A stretch of DNA of 64,000 bases, taken from NCBI RefSeq assembly GCF_030272615.1, contig NC_081413.1:165305080-165369079 (forward strand), given 5' to 3'. Source of the DNA: Cryptomeria japonica. Taxonomy: Eukaryota; Streptophyta; Pinopsida; Cupressales; Cupressaceae. Positions within the stretch are counted from its first letter, which is position 1. Each line of letters opens with the position of its first letter. Made by a program: the position numbers and the translations under genes. Below, piece by piece: positions 44,371 through 54,826 of this stretch. The notes below the pieces were generated by a model. The model was not told the origin of the DNA and did no database searches. It saw only the letters and a list, made by a program, of their open reading frames with translations.

Positions 44371-45858
44371 AGGAGGAATTTACTGACAAAAATGAGAGTG
44401 ACAGTTTTAGGATTTGAGGAATTGAAGACCTTGTATGATGATGACCCCAATTTCGCAGATACTTGGATAGCATGTAGAGAACCGGTTATGGTAGATAGAG
44501 GTGAATGGTTGGATTATTTCATTCAGTATGGGATGTTATTTAGAGGAGTTCAGTTGTGTATACCTAAGAGTTCTATGAGGGAGAATTTGATAAAGGAGAA
44601 GCATAGTGGAGGATTAGTCGGACACTTTGGTATTGACAAAAAAATAGCATTGGTGAGTGAACATTATTTTTGGCCTCAAATTCATAAGGATGTTAGGAAA
44701 TTTTTGCAAAGTTGTAGAGTTTGTTAAGTTGCAAAAGCCAGTAGTCAGAATGTGGTATTGTATACACCTTTGATAGTACTAGAGAAACCTTGGGAGGATA
44801 TAAGAATGGATTTCATACTTGGATTGCCTAAGACACAAAGAGGGAATGATTCCATATTTGTGGTGGTGGATAGATTCTCGAAGATGGCTCATTTCATACC
44901 TTGTTAGAAGACATCAGATGCAGTGCATGTAGCTGACTTATTCTTCAAGGAATTGGTGAGATTACATGGATTACCTAGGGGCATAGTTTCAGACAGAGAC
45001 ACTAAGTTTGTTGGTTATTTTTGGAGAACACTTTGGAAGAAGATGAAGACGTATTCGAAGTTCAGTTCTACTTTTTACACACAGATTGCTGGACAAACAA
45101 AGGTAGTAAACAAGAGCTTGGGAAATTTGTTGAGATGATTAGTTGGAGACAAAACCGGAAGTTGGGATTTGATTCTTGCACAAGCAGAGTTTGCCTACAA
45201 TAATTCAGTGAATAGGAGTACCAGAAGAACACCTTTTGAGATTGTTACCAAGGCACACCCTAGAGGTATATCAGAATTGAGAGATATCAATAATGAAGAC
45301 AAGCGGAGTGCAGAGGCAGAAGAATTTGTAGATCACATGAAGGATTTACATATTCAAGTTAAACAACATTTGGAGGATATGAACATCAAGTATAAGGAGA
45401 AGGAAGATGAGAAGAGGAGACATAAGGAATTTGAAGTTGGCAATGAAGTGATGATGTATCTGAGAAAATAGAGATTTCTAGTTGGAACCTATAACAAATT
45501 GTAGATGAGGAAGTTTGGACCTTGCAAAATATTGAGGAAATTCAGTCCCAGAAATGCATATGAAGTAGAATTACTGGATAGTTTGAGTATTTCACCTATA
45601 TTCAACATTGCAGATCTACATCATTATCATGAATTAGAATTCAGTGATGATAGTATTGTAGACTTAGAGAAATAGTTGCCCTGGAAGGAGCCAGATTAGA
45701 TTGAAGACATTTTGGATAGTAGGAATGGGCATAGTACCCAGAGCAGTCGGTACATGGAGTATCTTGTGAAATGGAAGGACAAACCAGTTGAAGATTCATC
45801 TTGGATTTCTCAAGCAGAGGTAGACTGCCTTGTTTTTCCTCTAACCCCATCAAAGTGA
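44371..45858 (+). pseudogene. G2 integrase with C-terminal chromodomain
   Basis: Zinc-binding region GGLVGHFGIDKKIALVSEHYFWP and SCRVC; core with Asp in [23 protein letters not shown], Asp in [15 protein letters not shown]; the Glu region reads [14 protein letters not shown], with the catalytic Glu apparently replaced by Val or lost. Then AQAEFAYNNSVNRST, RRHKEFEVGNEVMMYLRK, and GPY-like FGPCKILRKFSPRNAYEVEL. At 45700-45825 lies a chromodomain, IEDILDSRNG to EYLVKWKDKPVEDSSWISQ. Stops near 44725, 44906, 45136, 45470 and 45502. Chromodomains of this type target integration to heterochromatin in related elements. Confidence 0.88.
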
Positions 45859-45891
45859 GAGACTCACTTTTTTTTAACAACCCCGGATGCT

Positions 45892-46656
45892 TGATGCAAG
45901 AGCATCCCCGGTTCTTGGGAATCTTGCATCAACCAAAAACATTTCCTTTCAAGTTTGTTTTATGTTTTGCAGTTTCAGCATTTCTTTCTATATTTTCTTG
46001 CATTGGCTCACTGGATCTTGTGGAGCTGTATTTTTTCTTGAGGACATGATCATCTTCCTTATTCCTAAACCGTAGAGCGTTTGGATCATTTTATGGAAAG
46101 TTATTGCTTCCGAATTTTAAGATAGTTTTCTGGCCCTGAAACCGCTTGGACCTATTTGCTATTGGTGAATCTTGTGGGTCCTTTTCGTAGCTTGCAGAGC
46201 TTCAGTTCGTTGATTCCAGTGTTCCTTGGCGTGTGACCGACCTTCCCTTTGGTCTGCACTTATTCCTTTAGATTTTCTAGAGGATTATCTTTAGTAGAGA
46301 TCAACCTATTGGTTTTACATATTTGATCTTGTTCTTTCCCTCTTGGGTCAATCGGATCCCTCTAGACCATATAAATTAATGTAATTAAGTATCATAATTC
46401 AATTAGGAAGAATATAGAAGGCATATCTTTAGAATTAGAGGTCCGGAGTTGACCAATTCTATAATTGAGCATGTATGTAGTAGGACAATGAGCCAAATCT
46501 TGTAACTCGGATGTTTTCGGTTATCTAATCAATTTTCATTATCTAATTCATTTAGTTCTGCATTGCCTCCATCATATCCTCTTGTTTCCATTGTGTTTAA
46601 TCTTGTTTCCCGATCCAGATTGATCTCTTTGAGGTCCCTCTTAACCGGTGACTACA
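45892..46656 (+). repeat. G2 3' LTR (765 bp)
   Basis: From TGATGCAAGAGCATCCCCGG to GGTGACTACA. Aligned with 40479-41241. The next bases, CCAAT, would be the target duplication, but the left flank of G2 is outside the window, so it cannot be checked. No clear polypurine tract precedes it; the preceding bases include the short palindrome AGTGAGAGACTCACT (45854-45868). Confidence 0.85.
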
Positions 46657-48129
46657 CCAATATGACACCCGGTGGAGGATACTACAATGAATTGTCTTGT
46701 AGCTAAAGGGATATTGAAAAGCCAGAAGATAGCTAAAGGGATATTGAAAGGTAGTTTCAGTTACAAAAGGCCTCTCAAGATCTACCTATCATCATCCCTT
46801 CATCATTTAATGACTGAGAGACAAGAGGATAAGAGAGGAGAACAATGAGGGTAGGGGATAGTTGGCTCTAGGAAAGAGCCTATTTAATTTAAATTGATTG
46901 CTAGAGCTAAAACCCTTGTTCTAATTATAACATTTCTCTATGATCTCCTCTTCTAATTTTATCATCTTTTCTTCTATTTCGATGAGATAATCCTCTAGTG
47001 TTGAGGATGTTTCCTTCCTAGTGTTGTGGAGATCCTCTTCTAGTTTGCGAAGATCCTCTACTAGTTCGTAAGGTATAAAGCTTACATCCTCAAAGTCATC
47101 AACAATGCAATCGTGGCATGAATCAAAGCAATTGGACTTCAACGGTACTTTATTCTCCACCTTGGGGGTTTCTTGTACACATGGTCTGATTTTTGTCCTA
47201 TTCTAAATTTGTAGTGGGAGTTCTTTTATGAATGTAATCCAAAAATGTGTTGAGTTAAGAGAGGCCAATTCTAAAATAGCCAAAAACTTGTTGCTTTCCT
47301 TTTTATTATAAAAGGATTTCCAAGGCTACAAAAAGAGGTTGGTAGATGCATAATTTTGGGGAAAATACTATTGGAAATAGTAGTATCAGTGTTTGAGTCA
47401 TGGAGTAAGTCCAAAACTAAGAAGAATGTAATTATTATGATGGGCATCATGGGAATTTTTGTAGGAATTGTCTCTATAATGTAATCCTTAGTTTGCATGA
47501 ATAACAATATTAAGGATTTTGTTGTTTGTCTTTATAAAGATCTTGTGAATGTGTTATACTGTTTGTGGGTTCTCTTTGGGAAGCAGATTAATTTCTTTCA
47601 TTTATGTTGTAGCAATCATAAGAATACAATATGGATTTCATAAGAATGATCTTTGTAGTAACAATACGGGTTGCATGGATGTTAGACATTAGTGCTACAA
47701 AGAGCTCACTAATTATGATGAATTATTATTTGATACTTGCATTCAGATAGGCTCTTTGACTCTACATCCTAGATAATGCACTGGTCCACAGAGTTATCGC
47801 AACCAAATTCATGAGAATTTAAATTATCAAAATCATTGGAGTAGGGATTTCACTCTCAAATATGCATGAATGATATATAACAAGAATAGAGCCAATTCTA
47901 GATGAAGTCCTATGTATTTTGGAAAAAAAATGATAACAGTTATCTATTGTATGCAATATTTTCCTTGAATTGTGTCATATTCATAAACATTGCAAAGGTT
48001 TACCTGCCTAAGTCCTGTAGAGCATGAAGTGTAGGGGATAACTCATTTCTTGAGTAGTTCTTGTCAATTAGCCAAGTCTAGTGTTAAAGCTAATCATGAA
48101 ACCTGGCTAGTTTTTAGGTTTTAACATTT
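46657..48129. other. Unassigned stretch with no confirmed gene
   Basis: Right flank of G2. A 22-bp unit (TAGCTAAAGGGATATTGAAA) occurs twice at 46702-46757. A minus-strand open stretch at 46921-47160 is listed separately. Elsewhere every frame is closed within about 80 codons and I recognise no protein or structural signal; possible older repeat DNA. Confidence 0.4.
46921..47160 (-). pseudogene. Minus-strand open stretch, coiled-coil, unknown
   Basis: About 79 codons, opening with GTG, or about 98 codons if the same frame is read back to the preceding stop. It reads SNCFDSCHDCIVDDFEDV, then a Leu/Glu/Lys heptad-like stretch (VEDLRKLEEDLHNTRKE, EEKMIKLEEEIIEK). The composition and the Cys/His-containing N-terminus look like translated protein more than random A+T-rich DNA, but there is no start context, splice site or relative in the window. 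It could be a gag fragment or a degraded gene piece. Confidence 0.25.
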
Positions 48130-48600
48130 TATTCATTTGGTAACCAACACAAAATATGCAAGTTCAGTTGATGATAGGAAGTCCACATCTAGATTTGTTT
48201 TCTTTCTAGGTTTAGGACCTATTTCTTAGGCCTGTAAGAAGCAAGCCACAATTGCTCGTTCCTTAATAGGCATAATATTGTGCAATAATTTGCGAAGTAT
48301 TTTGGCTATGCCACATATTAAAATGATTGGTGGTATCTCAAAATTATCCTACCATCCTCTATTGTGACTATCAGACTATTCTCAAGATTGTTCATAATCT
48401 AGTGTTTTATGAACAGACCAAGCATATTGAAGTTGACTGTCATTTCATACAAAAACACGTTCAACAAAATAATATTCAACTCCAATTCTTCTCGACTTAG
48501 GAACAACATGGTGATATCTTCACCAAGCCTCTTACACATGTGAAGTTGGAAGATTTTCAAGATTATCTTATTAGTACTTTAAAACGATGATTTAATAAGG
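48130..48600 (+). pseudogene. C4: copia RNase H remnant
   Basis: Decayed copia RNase H: KYASSVDDRKSTSRFVFFLG, then KKQATIARS, and after a frame change QTILKIVHNLVFYEQTKHIE, VDCHFIQKHV and EQHGDIFTKPL, VKLEDFQDYL. These match the usual blocks (DDRKSTSG, a Asp-Asn then KHIE, DIFTKPL). It is more diverged and of a different copia lineage from C1-C3. Upstream RT is not recognisable. Confidence 0.8.
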
Positions 48601-48960
48601 GGGGAATGTTGGTATACTCATCATTGTTCACCTGTATATCTAGTTTTCTTGAGGTTGTTTTAGTTTGTTACTAATAATTAATAACAAATGGTTCTATTTG
48701 TTCTATTGTTGAAACTGTGAATGCATGATTATTCATTTATTTTATACATAAATAAAACCCATAATTCAAATAAATATATTCAATAATAGAGTAAAATCCA
48801 ATAGATTGATGCAAAAAATTCATGCATTCATCTCAACGAACCAATTGATCCGTTATCAAGTAACTATTAACTAAGAGGGGCTCATTTACTTATTGACTAA
48901 GATGTATCTTCTTGGATGATGTTGGCACTATATGTACATTTAAAGAGTCTCTAAGTTATT
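48595..48960 (+). repeat. C4 polypurine tract and start of its 3' LTR
   Basis: ATAAGGGGGGAA (48595-48606) followed by TGTTGGTATACTC, the usual junction of polypurine tract and copia LTR. The right end of the LTR was not found; sequence similar to the duplicated unit begins near 48960. No partner LTR. Confidence 0.55.
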
Positions 48961-51139
48961 CTATCACTTATGTATAGTAAATTGACTGAAAGAAACAAAC
49001 TAATTTGAAAACATAATGGTGTTGAAAGTAAATCTAACTACATAGTAGATTTTGCGAGTAATTGATCAATAACATAAGAGTGGTTATACATGACACAACT
49101 TATTACGTCCAACTTATCTTAACAACTATTAATAGTTAGTCATATCAATCTAAATCAAGGAGATTGACTTGACAATTAATAAATTTATTAGGTTCTGGCC
49201 TTCCCTCTCGGATCTACATCATTGGATGAGTGATTTTTGGAAGCCTATGGGTGTAGGTATCATTAAGCTTTACCCTTGTGCTAAGGGTGTTTTTATTTCT
49301 TCCTCCGAGGATCATGACTTGGTGCTGAGAAAATTGTGGGCTTGGGGAGTTAACCCTCTCTCAGTCAAACCTTGGAAAACTTCTTTTAACCCCCTTTCTA
49401 AACCACTCGATGTACATCTAGTGTGGGTTTGTCTTTCTAATCTTCTTCTTTATTTTTGGGATCATTATTTTTATGAGGGCATTGACAATTCTATTATATG
49501 CTTCTTGAACATAGATGATACGACGTCCTTCATGGGTCATTCTAATTTTGCTTGCATTCTAATAGACATTGATAGCTCTATGCCTTTCCTTAGGGATGTG
49601 GTTCTTTTGGTTTGGGATAGGCCATCGACTCAATCGTTGGACTATGAGGGCCTCCCCATTCATTATCGTAGATGCTTCTCAATTGGTCACTTAGATATAA
49701 TTTTTTCTCTCTCGTGTCATAAAGGTACTACTGCTTAGTGGAAAGATGCAAGTGTTGATCATTTGACTGTCAATACTTCCAATTCTGATGACTCCTCACA
49801 TGTTGATTATAACTCCTCCCAGGATGAGGTTGTGCCTCTTACTACTGTTGTGACCTCTGTTGCCCCCCTCGATCCTACTCCAGCTAATGTGGTCTCCTCT
49901 AGCCTTGTGATTTTTACTCCTATTGCTCTTATTCTATAGCAACAACCTGCCCCTGTTCTGCAACAATAATTTCCTCCAAGTGGTGACCAAACACTCTAAG
50001 AGGATTTCCTCCATTGATCCCACTTGTAATGATGTTCCTAATAGTAGTATTATCTATAATGTTGTTTGTCGTAGGCAAAAAGGTAATTATCCCCCACCCT
50101 CAAACTCTTTTGAGTCAAGTTGTGGGTGATACTTCCCACTCTTGAGTTGGGATCCTAGTTGTCTGCAAGTGTTCTATTGATGGTTTGTTTGGTCTTTGTT
50201 CTATTAAAATTTGTCTTCTCACCTGCTATTAATGGCCTATTCAACCTGAGTTTATAAGGGGTTAGCACCCTTGATTTGATGCCTTTCTTTTATGCTGCCT
50301 ATGACATGTTTGTATATAGGGTCAACACCCTTGTTTTGTTGCTCTTTAATATAAAAAATAATAATCTACACAACAAATATAGTTACAATACCTTAAATGG
50401 CCCTTTCTTAAGTGTTGTAATCTCATCTATTAGTACTTAGTGGTTTTCTAACTCAACACTTCATTATTAACATTCTTCATTTATTTCAAATTCAAAAGGA
50501 ATACATAAAACTGACACAATCTTGTTGATTGACAAAGGTAATAATGAAATGATCAAATGATTGATTGATATATTCTTGGTAACCTCCCAATTCTGATAGG
50601 ATCCAATATTCATACATGAGGTCTAAGAGTTGGATTGCCTTCAAACTCTAAAGAACTATCCTAACAATTGTTGATTCTCATATGATTACGAGGAGAAAAC
50701 TTATTCTTCCACAATCAATACTAAATACCTAATCAAATGGAGTTGAGGGTATCACAATCCCCTTTGAACTCATACAACATCAAAGAATTATTAAAACAAA
50801 AAACATGCAAGAACAAGGCAACATAATTGTGAACAATGTTCTTCATTGTTCCACAAATTTCTCCTTGTTTTATGACTATATATATATTCTTCATAATCAA
50901 CATTAATCTAAAAGTAACAAGATTTATTCCACATTCTTTTGTTGTTGCACTAGATCATTGCTTCCATGAGTTTGCAAGGGATGGACATGTTATGGGTAAT
51001 CACCTTTTGGTTGCAAGTTAGTAGTCAAGCTCTGTTGTTGCAAGTTAGTTCTTCAAACATTGACTATCATTACTAACATAAAAAACTATATCATTCCATA
51101 AATATCCACAAAGACACATTCATTTATCATTATGACATA
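48960..51139. repeat. About 1.06-kb direct repeat, copy 1 (interrupted by LINE)
   Basis: Left piece 48960-49175 matches 51146-51400 (AATTTGAAAACATAATGGTG, AGTTAGTCATATCAATCTAAA). Right piece 50356-51139 matches 51417-52203 (AATAATAATCTACAC, AATGGCCCTTTCTTAAGTG, GACATATAT). The LINE fragment lies between them. No coding capacity. Confidence 0.75.
49171..50358 (+). mobile_element. LINE fragment with ORF1 and 3' end
   Basis: An open frame (49169-49738) of the DUF4283 kind known from ORF1 of plant L1-like elements: FWKPMGVGIIKLYPCAKGVF, DHDLVLRKLWAWGVNPLSVK, PWKTSFNPLSKP, HLVWVCLSNLLLYFWDHYF, then a decayed zinc knuckle YRRCFSIGHLDIIFSLSC (first Cys lost). A Ser/Thr/Pro-rich C-terminal part with stops follows to about 50130, then a 3' end with TAGGGTCAACACCCTTG twice (near 50258 and 50318) and the A-rich tail CTTTAATATAAAAAAT at 50343-50358. 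Endonuclease and RT (ORF2) are missing, so it is an internally deleted copy. Target duplications are not clear. Confidence 0.7.
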
Positions 51140-52203
51140 TATATTACTTGTGTATACAAAATTGAGTGAAAGTAACAAATTAATTTGAAAACATAATAGT
51201 GCTGAAAGTAATCTAACTATACAATAGTTTTTGCTAGTAATTGATCATTGACACGACAACGACAATCGTTGTAGATGATTGTTTCTATTGTATTTTAAAT
51301 ATGCTACAATTTATTGCATTCAACTTATCTTAACAATTGTTAATAGTTAGTCATATCAATCTAAATCAAGAAAATTAACATGACTATTAGTCCACCAATA
51401 AACCAACAATTTATCATTAACAATAATAATCTACACTACAAAGAGAGTTACAATAGTTTAAATGGCCCTTTCTTGAGTGTTGTAATCTTAGCTATTAGTA
51501 CTTATTCTTTTTAACTCAAAAATTCATTATCAACATTCTTCATTGATTTCACATTCACAAGGAATACATAAAACTGACACAATATTACTAATTGACAAAG
51601 GTACTAATGACAAGATGTAATGATTGATTGATATATTCTCAGTAACCTCTCAACTTTGATAGGATCCAATATTTATACATGGGGTCTAAGAGTTGGATTG
51701 CTTTCAAACTCTAAACAACTATCCTAACAGCTGTCAATTCTCCCATGATTATGAGGGGACAACTTATTCTTCCACAATCAACAATAAAGACCTACTTACA
51801 TGGAGTTGAGGTTATCATAGTCCCCTTCAAACTCATACAACATCAAAGAACATTTAAAATAGAAAACGTGCAAGAACAAGGCAACATCATTATGAACCAT
51901 GTTCTTCATTGTTCCAAAAATTTATCCTTGTTCTATGACTATGTTAAATCTTCATAATCAACATTAATCTAAAAGTAACAAGAATTATTCCACATTCTTT
52001 GACTGGTGTGCCAAATCACTGCCTCCACAAGTCTATAGAAGATGGAGGTGTTCTGGGTAATCACCTTTTGGCTATAGGTTAGTAGTCAAGCCATGTTATT
52101 GCATGTTAGTTCTTCAAACATTGACTATCATTACTAGTTCATCACAAACCATATCATTCCATAAATATCCACAAAGACACATTCATTTATCATTATGACA
52201 TAT
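51140..52203. repeat. About 1.06-kb direct repeat, copy 2 (intact)
   Basis: Uninterrupted copy of the unit 48960-51139, joined head to tail to it; both end at CATTTATCATTATGACATATAT. Divergence between copies is about 10% by eye. Short frames (for example 51745-51957) are not conserved in the other copy. Confidence 0.75.
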
Positions 52204-53969
52204 ATCATCCTTTAAATTTGGATAGCTAATAAAGTTTTAGGTATTGTCTTAAGAGCATATGAAATGTCACGAAAAGTATGAGATAAAACAAGGTCAATTT
52301 TGAGGCTCATCATTCTCCATCAGGTTTGCACATGTTTTAATGTCAAGTAAAAAAAATGACATAATAATGTTGAGTTCTTTCTTAGCTTTCTAACCATGTT
52401 AATTTTTTATACGTTTCAATTATGTTAAAGTTTTGATCTTTAATTTATTTTGCTAGTGTGTCCATTTTTTGCCAAAAACCTATGTGCGATATTTTTTTCT
52501 CATTTTTTTACTCGTTCATCAAAATTTTATGTTTTTAGAAACTAGACTCTATTCTACTCCTGTTCAAAAATAAGTTTTATTTTTTAATAGTTTTCAATAA
52601 AATTAGGGGTTCACATGCTCAATTTTTTTTATTTGTCAAGATGTGTTCACTTTAAAAATTAGTTAAAAATCATATATTCAATTAAAAATTAGCAAAAAAG
52701 TTGAGCATCTACATGGTGTTAGGTAATTTCTCATTAAAGTAATTTTTTAAAATACTTATAAAGTTAACATTCTAAGGGCTGCACACTAGATGCTATGTTT
52801 TTTTTTTTTTTACAGAAACAAGATGTTAGGGTTTAGACAGTCTGAAGCAATAAATAATATTAAATATACCTAAAAATAAATATATAAATAACAAGAAGCA
52901 ATAAATAATATTAAATATAACTAAAAATAAATATATAAATAACAATCCACAATAGTGCATAGATTTAATGTGGTTCACCCAAAAGTGGACTTCATTTACA
53001 AAGAAACAACCATCCACTTTCCTTTTGGACAATGAAGACTAGAGAAACATTTACATTAGATCATATTATCCTAATACCACTACATAATTTTTTGTTATCC
53101 TTGTTCCCTTACTCATAGTCATATAGTTGGTTAGTTAGGGGTCTCATCAAAGAGAACATGACCCTCACAATATGATAGATTATACAAATGTGTTTATAAA
53201 CATTGTTTGTCCTTCTAATAAGTAGATATAAAAAAAAATAAGGCAACTAAATTGCGCTAGTCTACCTCTTGTCATTTAATTCCACATGCAGTATTTTAGG
53301 TGCTTGTCAAAGATCAAGTCCATGCACGTGAAGATAAGATCCTCTTGTGAAGTTGAAGAAGAGCAAAGAAATGATTAGTTTGTAAAATAGAAAAGCTTTA
53401 TTTGAGTCAATTCTAAAAATCTAGAGCATTAGTAAATGAAACCCTAAAATGTGACACATTACCTTTCTATTCTCGATTATTAAGCAAAGTAACACATTTA
53501 ATTTAAATTTCATTTTAGGATCAATCATAGTTCCTTTCCTTAAGATAGATGTATCCATCATTACTATTTAGTTAATTATCCTCTACCATAAGATCTCAAA
53601 CCCAAGATTTCATAGATATCAATAATTTATTTGACTTGACAAGCCGAAAATATTTTTCACAATATGAAATTGTTCTATTTGTATCAAAATTGAACTATGT
53701 AATTTTGAATAAATCCCATTAACCCATATTTCCGATATTGTTAATCTATTTTTAAAATACTTTCCAAAAAAATTAAAATTGAAATTTAGATTTATATGCT
53801 AAATAGTAGGCTTTCTGTAATGCTTATTTAATGTTGCTTGTCTGATAGTTACCCCTGCTTGTTCGTTATTGTTGTACCCTTTGTATTATGAAACAGGACA
53901 TGGCATTAAAAAGGCCCTCATAACTGTCACCATTGTCTCTGTTCTCCACTACTTGCTTACTGGGGCAAT
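52204..53969. other. A+T-rich stretch, no gene
   Basis: No frame longer than about 70 codons with coding character. Contains a T run at 52798-52811 and a 51-bp tandem duplication (separate entry). A minus-strand frame over the duplication reads as repeated hydrophobic segments and is an artefact. Confidence 0.6.
52844..52945. repeat. 51-bp tandem duplication
   Basis: Two adjacent units starting GAAGCAATAAATAATATTAAA (52844 and 52895), almost identical, made of A+T-rich DNA. Confidence 0.85.
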
Positions 53970-54450
53970 GGGCTCAGCAATAATATCTTCCCCCACAAAT
54001 GTACAAACAAAAATTCAATTCTATCACTGTAAATCGCTTTACCATCCCGGTGCAATGAGCCCTCCCTTCAACATTTATTGTCCCTTGGAGTTTCAGGACA
54101 TACATCACATCTATTAAATATATTAGATTTTTATAATTTATATTGTTGAGTGTAATTGATTTTTGAATTCAATCGTGTGAGATTTTTTTGATCAATGTTC
54201 ATCAATAAAATCTTTTTCCATAAATATACAAACAAAATTCAATTTTATCACTGTAAACGATTTTATTCCAATAGTTAGCAATCGGATCACCAATAATTTC
54301 CTTCCCCACAAATGTACTATAAAAATTCAATACTAACACTGTAAACAGTCATATAATTCAATGAATTCTATAAATCATTCTCGTGCAATGAACCCTCCCT
54401 TCAATGTTTATTGTCTCTTGGAGTTCAGGGACATCTATGACATCTCAGAT
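53970..54450. repeat. Diverged tandem repeat, about 315 bp period
   Basis: 53975-54115 and 54290-54445 share CACAAATGTAC, AAAATTCAAT, ATCACTGTAAA, GTGCAATGAGCCCTCCCTTCA, TTTATTGTC and TTGGAGTTTCAGGACAT. A third, partial copy lies between (54204-54265). Short frames in it are not supported. Confidence 0.65.
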
Positions 54451-54720
54451 TTTCATATTAATGAGTGTAATTAATTTTTAGATTTAATTATGTGAAAATT
54501 TTATCATCAATATTTCAGATCATCATTGACTTATAATTGATTTTTGAATTCAACTATATGAAAATTTTATCTCTGTAAAGAATTTTTTTGTGCAGTCCTA
54601 GGTGTAGAGTCTTCACCAATAATTTGCATTGGCATTAAAAGAAATTAAATGGCGTGAAAGGTGGAGCATGAGTGTGAGATGATTAAGCCATTTTCAGAGT
54701 GAGACAAAGGCGAAGGTACT

Positions 54721-54826
54721 TTAATGGGCCACTGGACTCTCTACCCACTAACTGAAATCTGCAGTCAGTATAACATTAATGGGCCGCTGGACTCTCTACC
54801 ATTTACTGCAGTCAGTATAACATTAG
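54721..54826. repeat. Short tandem duplication, TAATGGGCCGCTGGACTCTC
   Basis: Two units (54721 and 54776) of about 50-55 bp, both running from TAATGGGCC through CTGGACTCTCTACC to TGCAGTCAGTATAACATT. Confidence 0.85.

Larger units (their letters stand above)
40479..46656 (+). mobile_element. G2: Ty3/gypsy chromovirus
   Basis: LTRs of about 763 and 765 bp, primer site of initiator-tRNA-Met type, gag, protease, RT, RNase H, integrase and a C-terminal chromodomain, the hallmark of chromoviruses. The LTRs differ by roughly 32 changes in 265 bp, the oldest pair in the window. The start of the 5' LTR is lost, apparently because C3 entered it a few bases from the tip. Numerous stops, frameshifts and changed catalytic residues make it a fossil. 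Confidence 0.9.

Noticed and set aside
52826-53032. Minus-strand frame with two hydrophobic segments
   Set aside because: The segments are the two copies of a 51-bp A+T-rich duplication, not membrane helices of a gene.
53869-54117. Plus-strand frame of 82 codons
   Set aside because: It lies in a decayed tandem repeat and is not conserved in the second copy.
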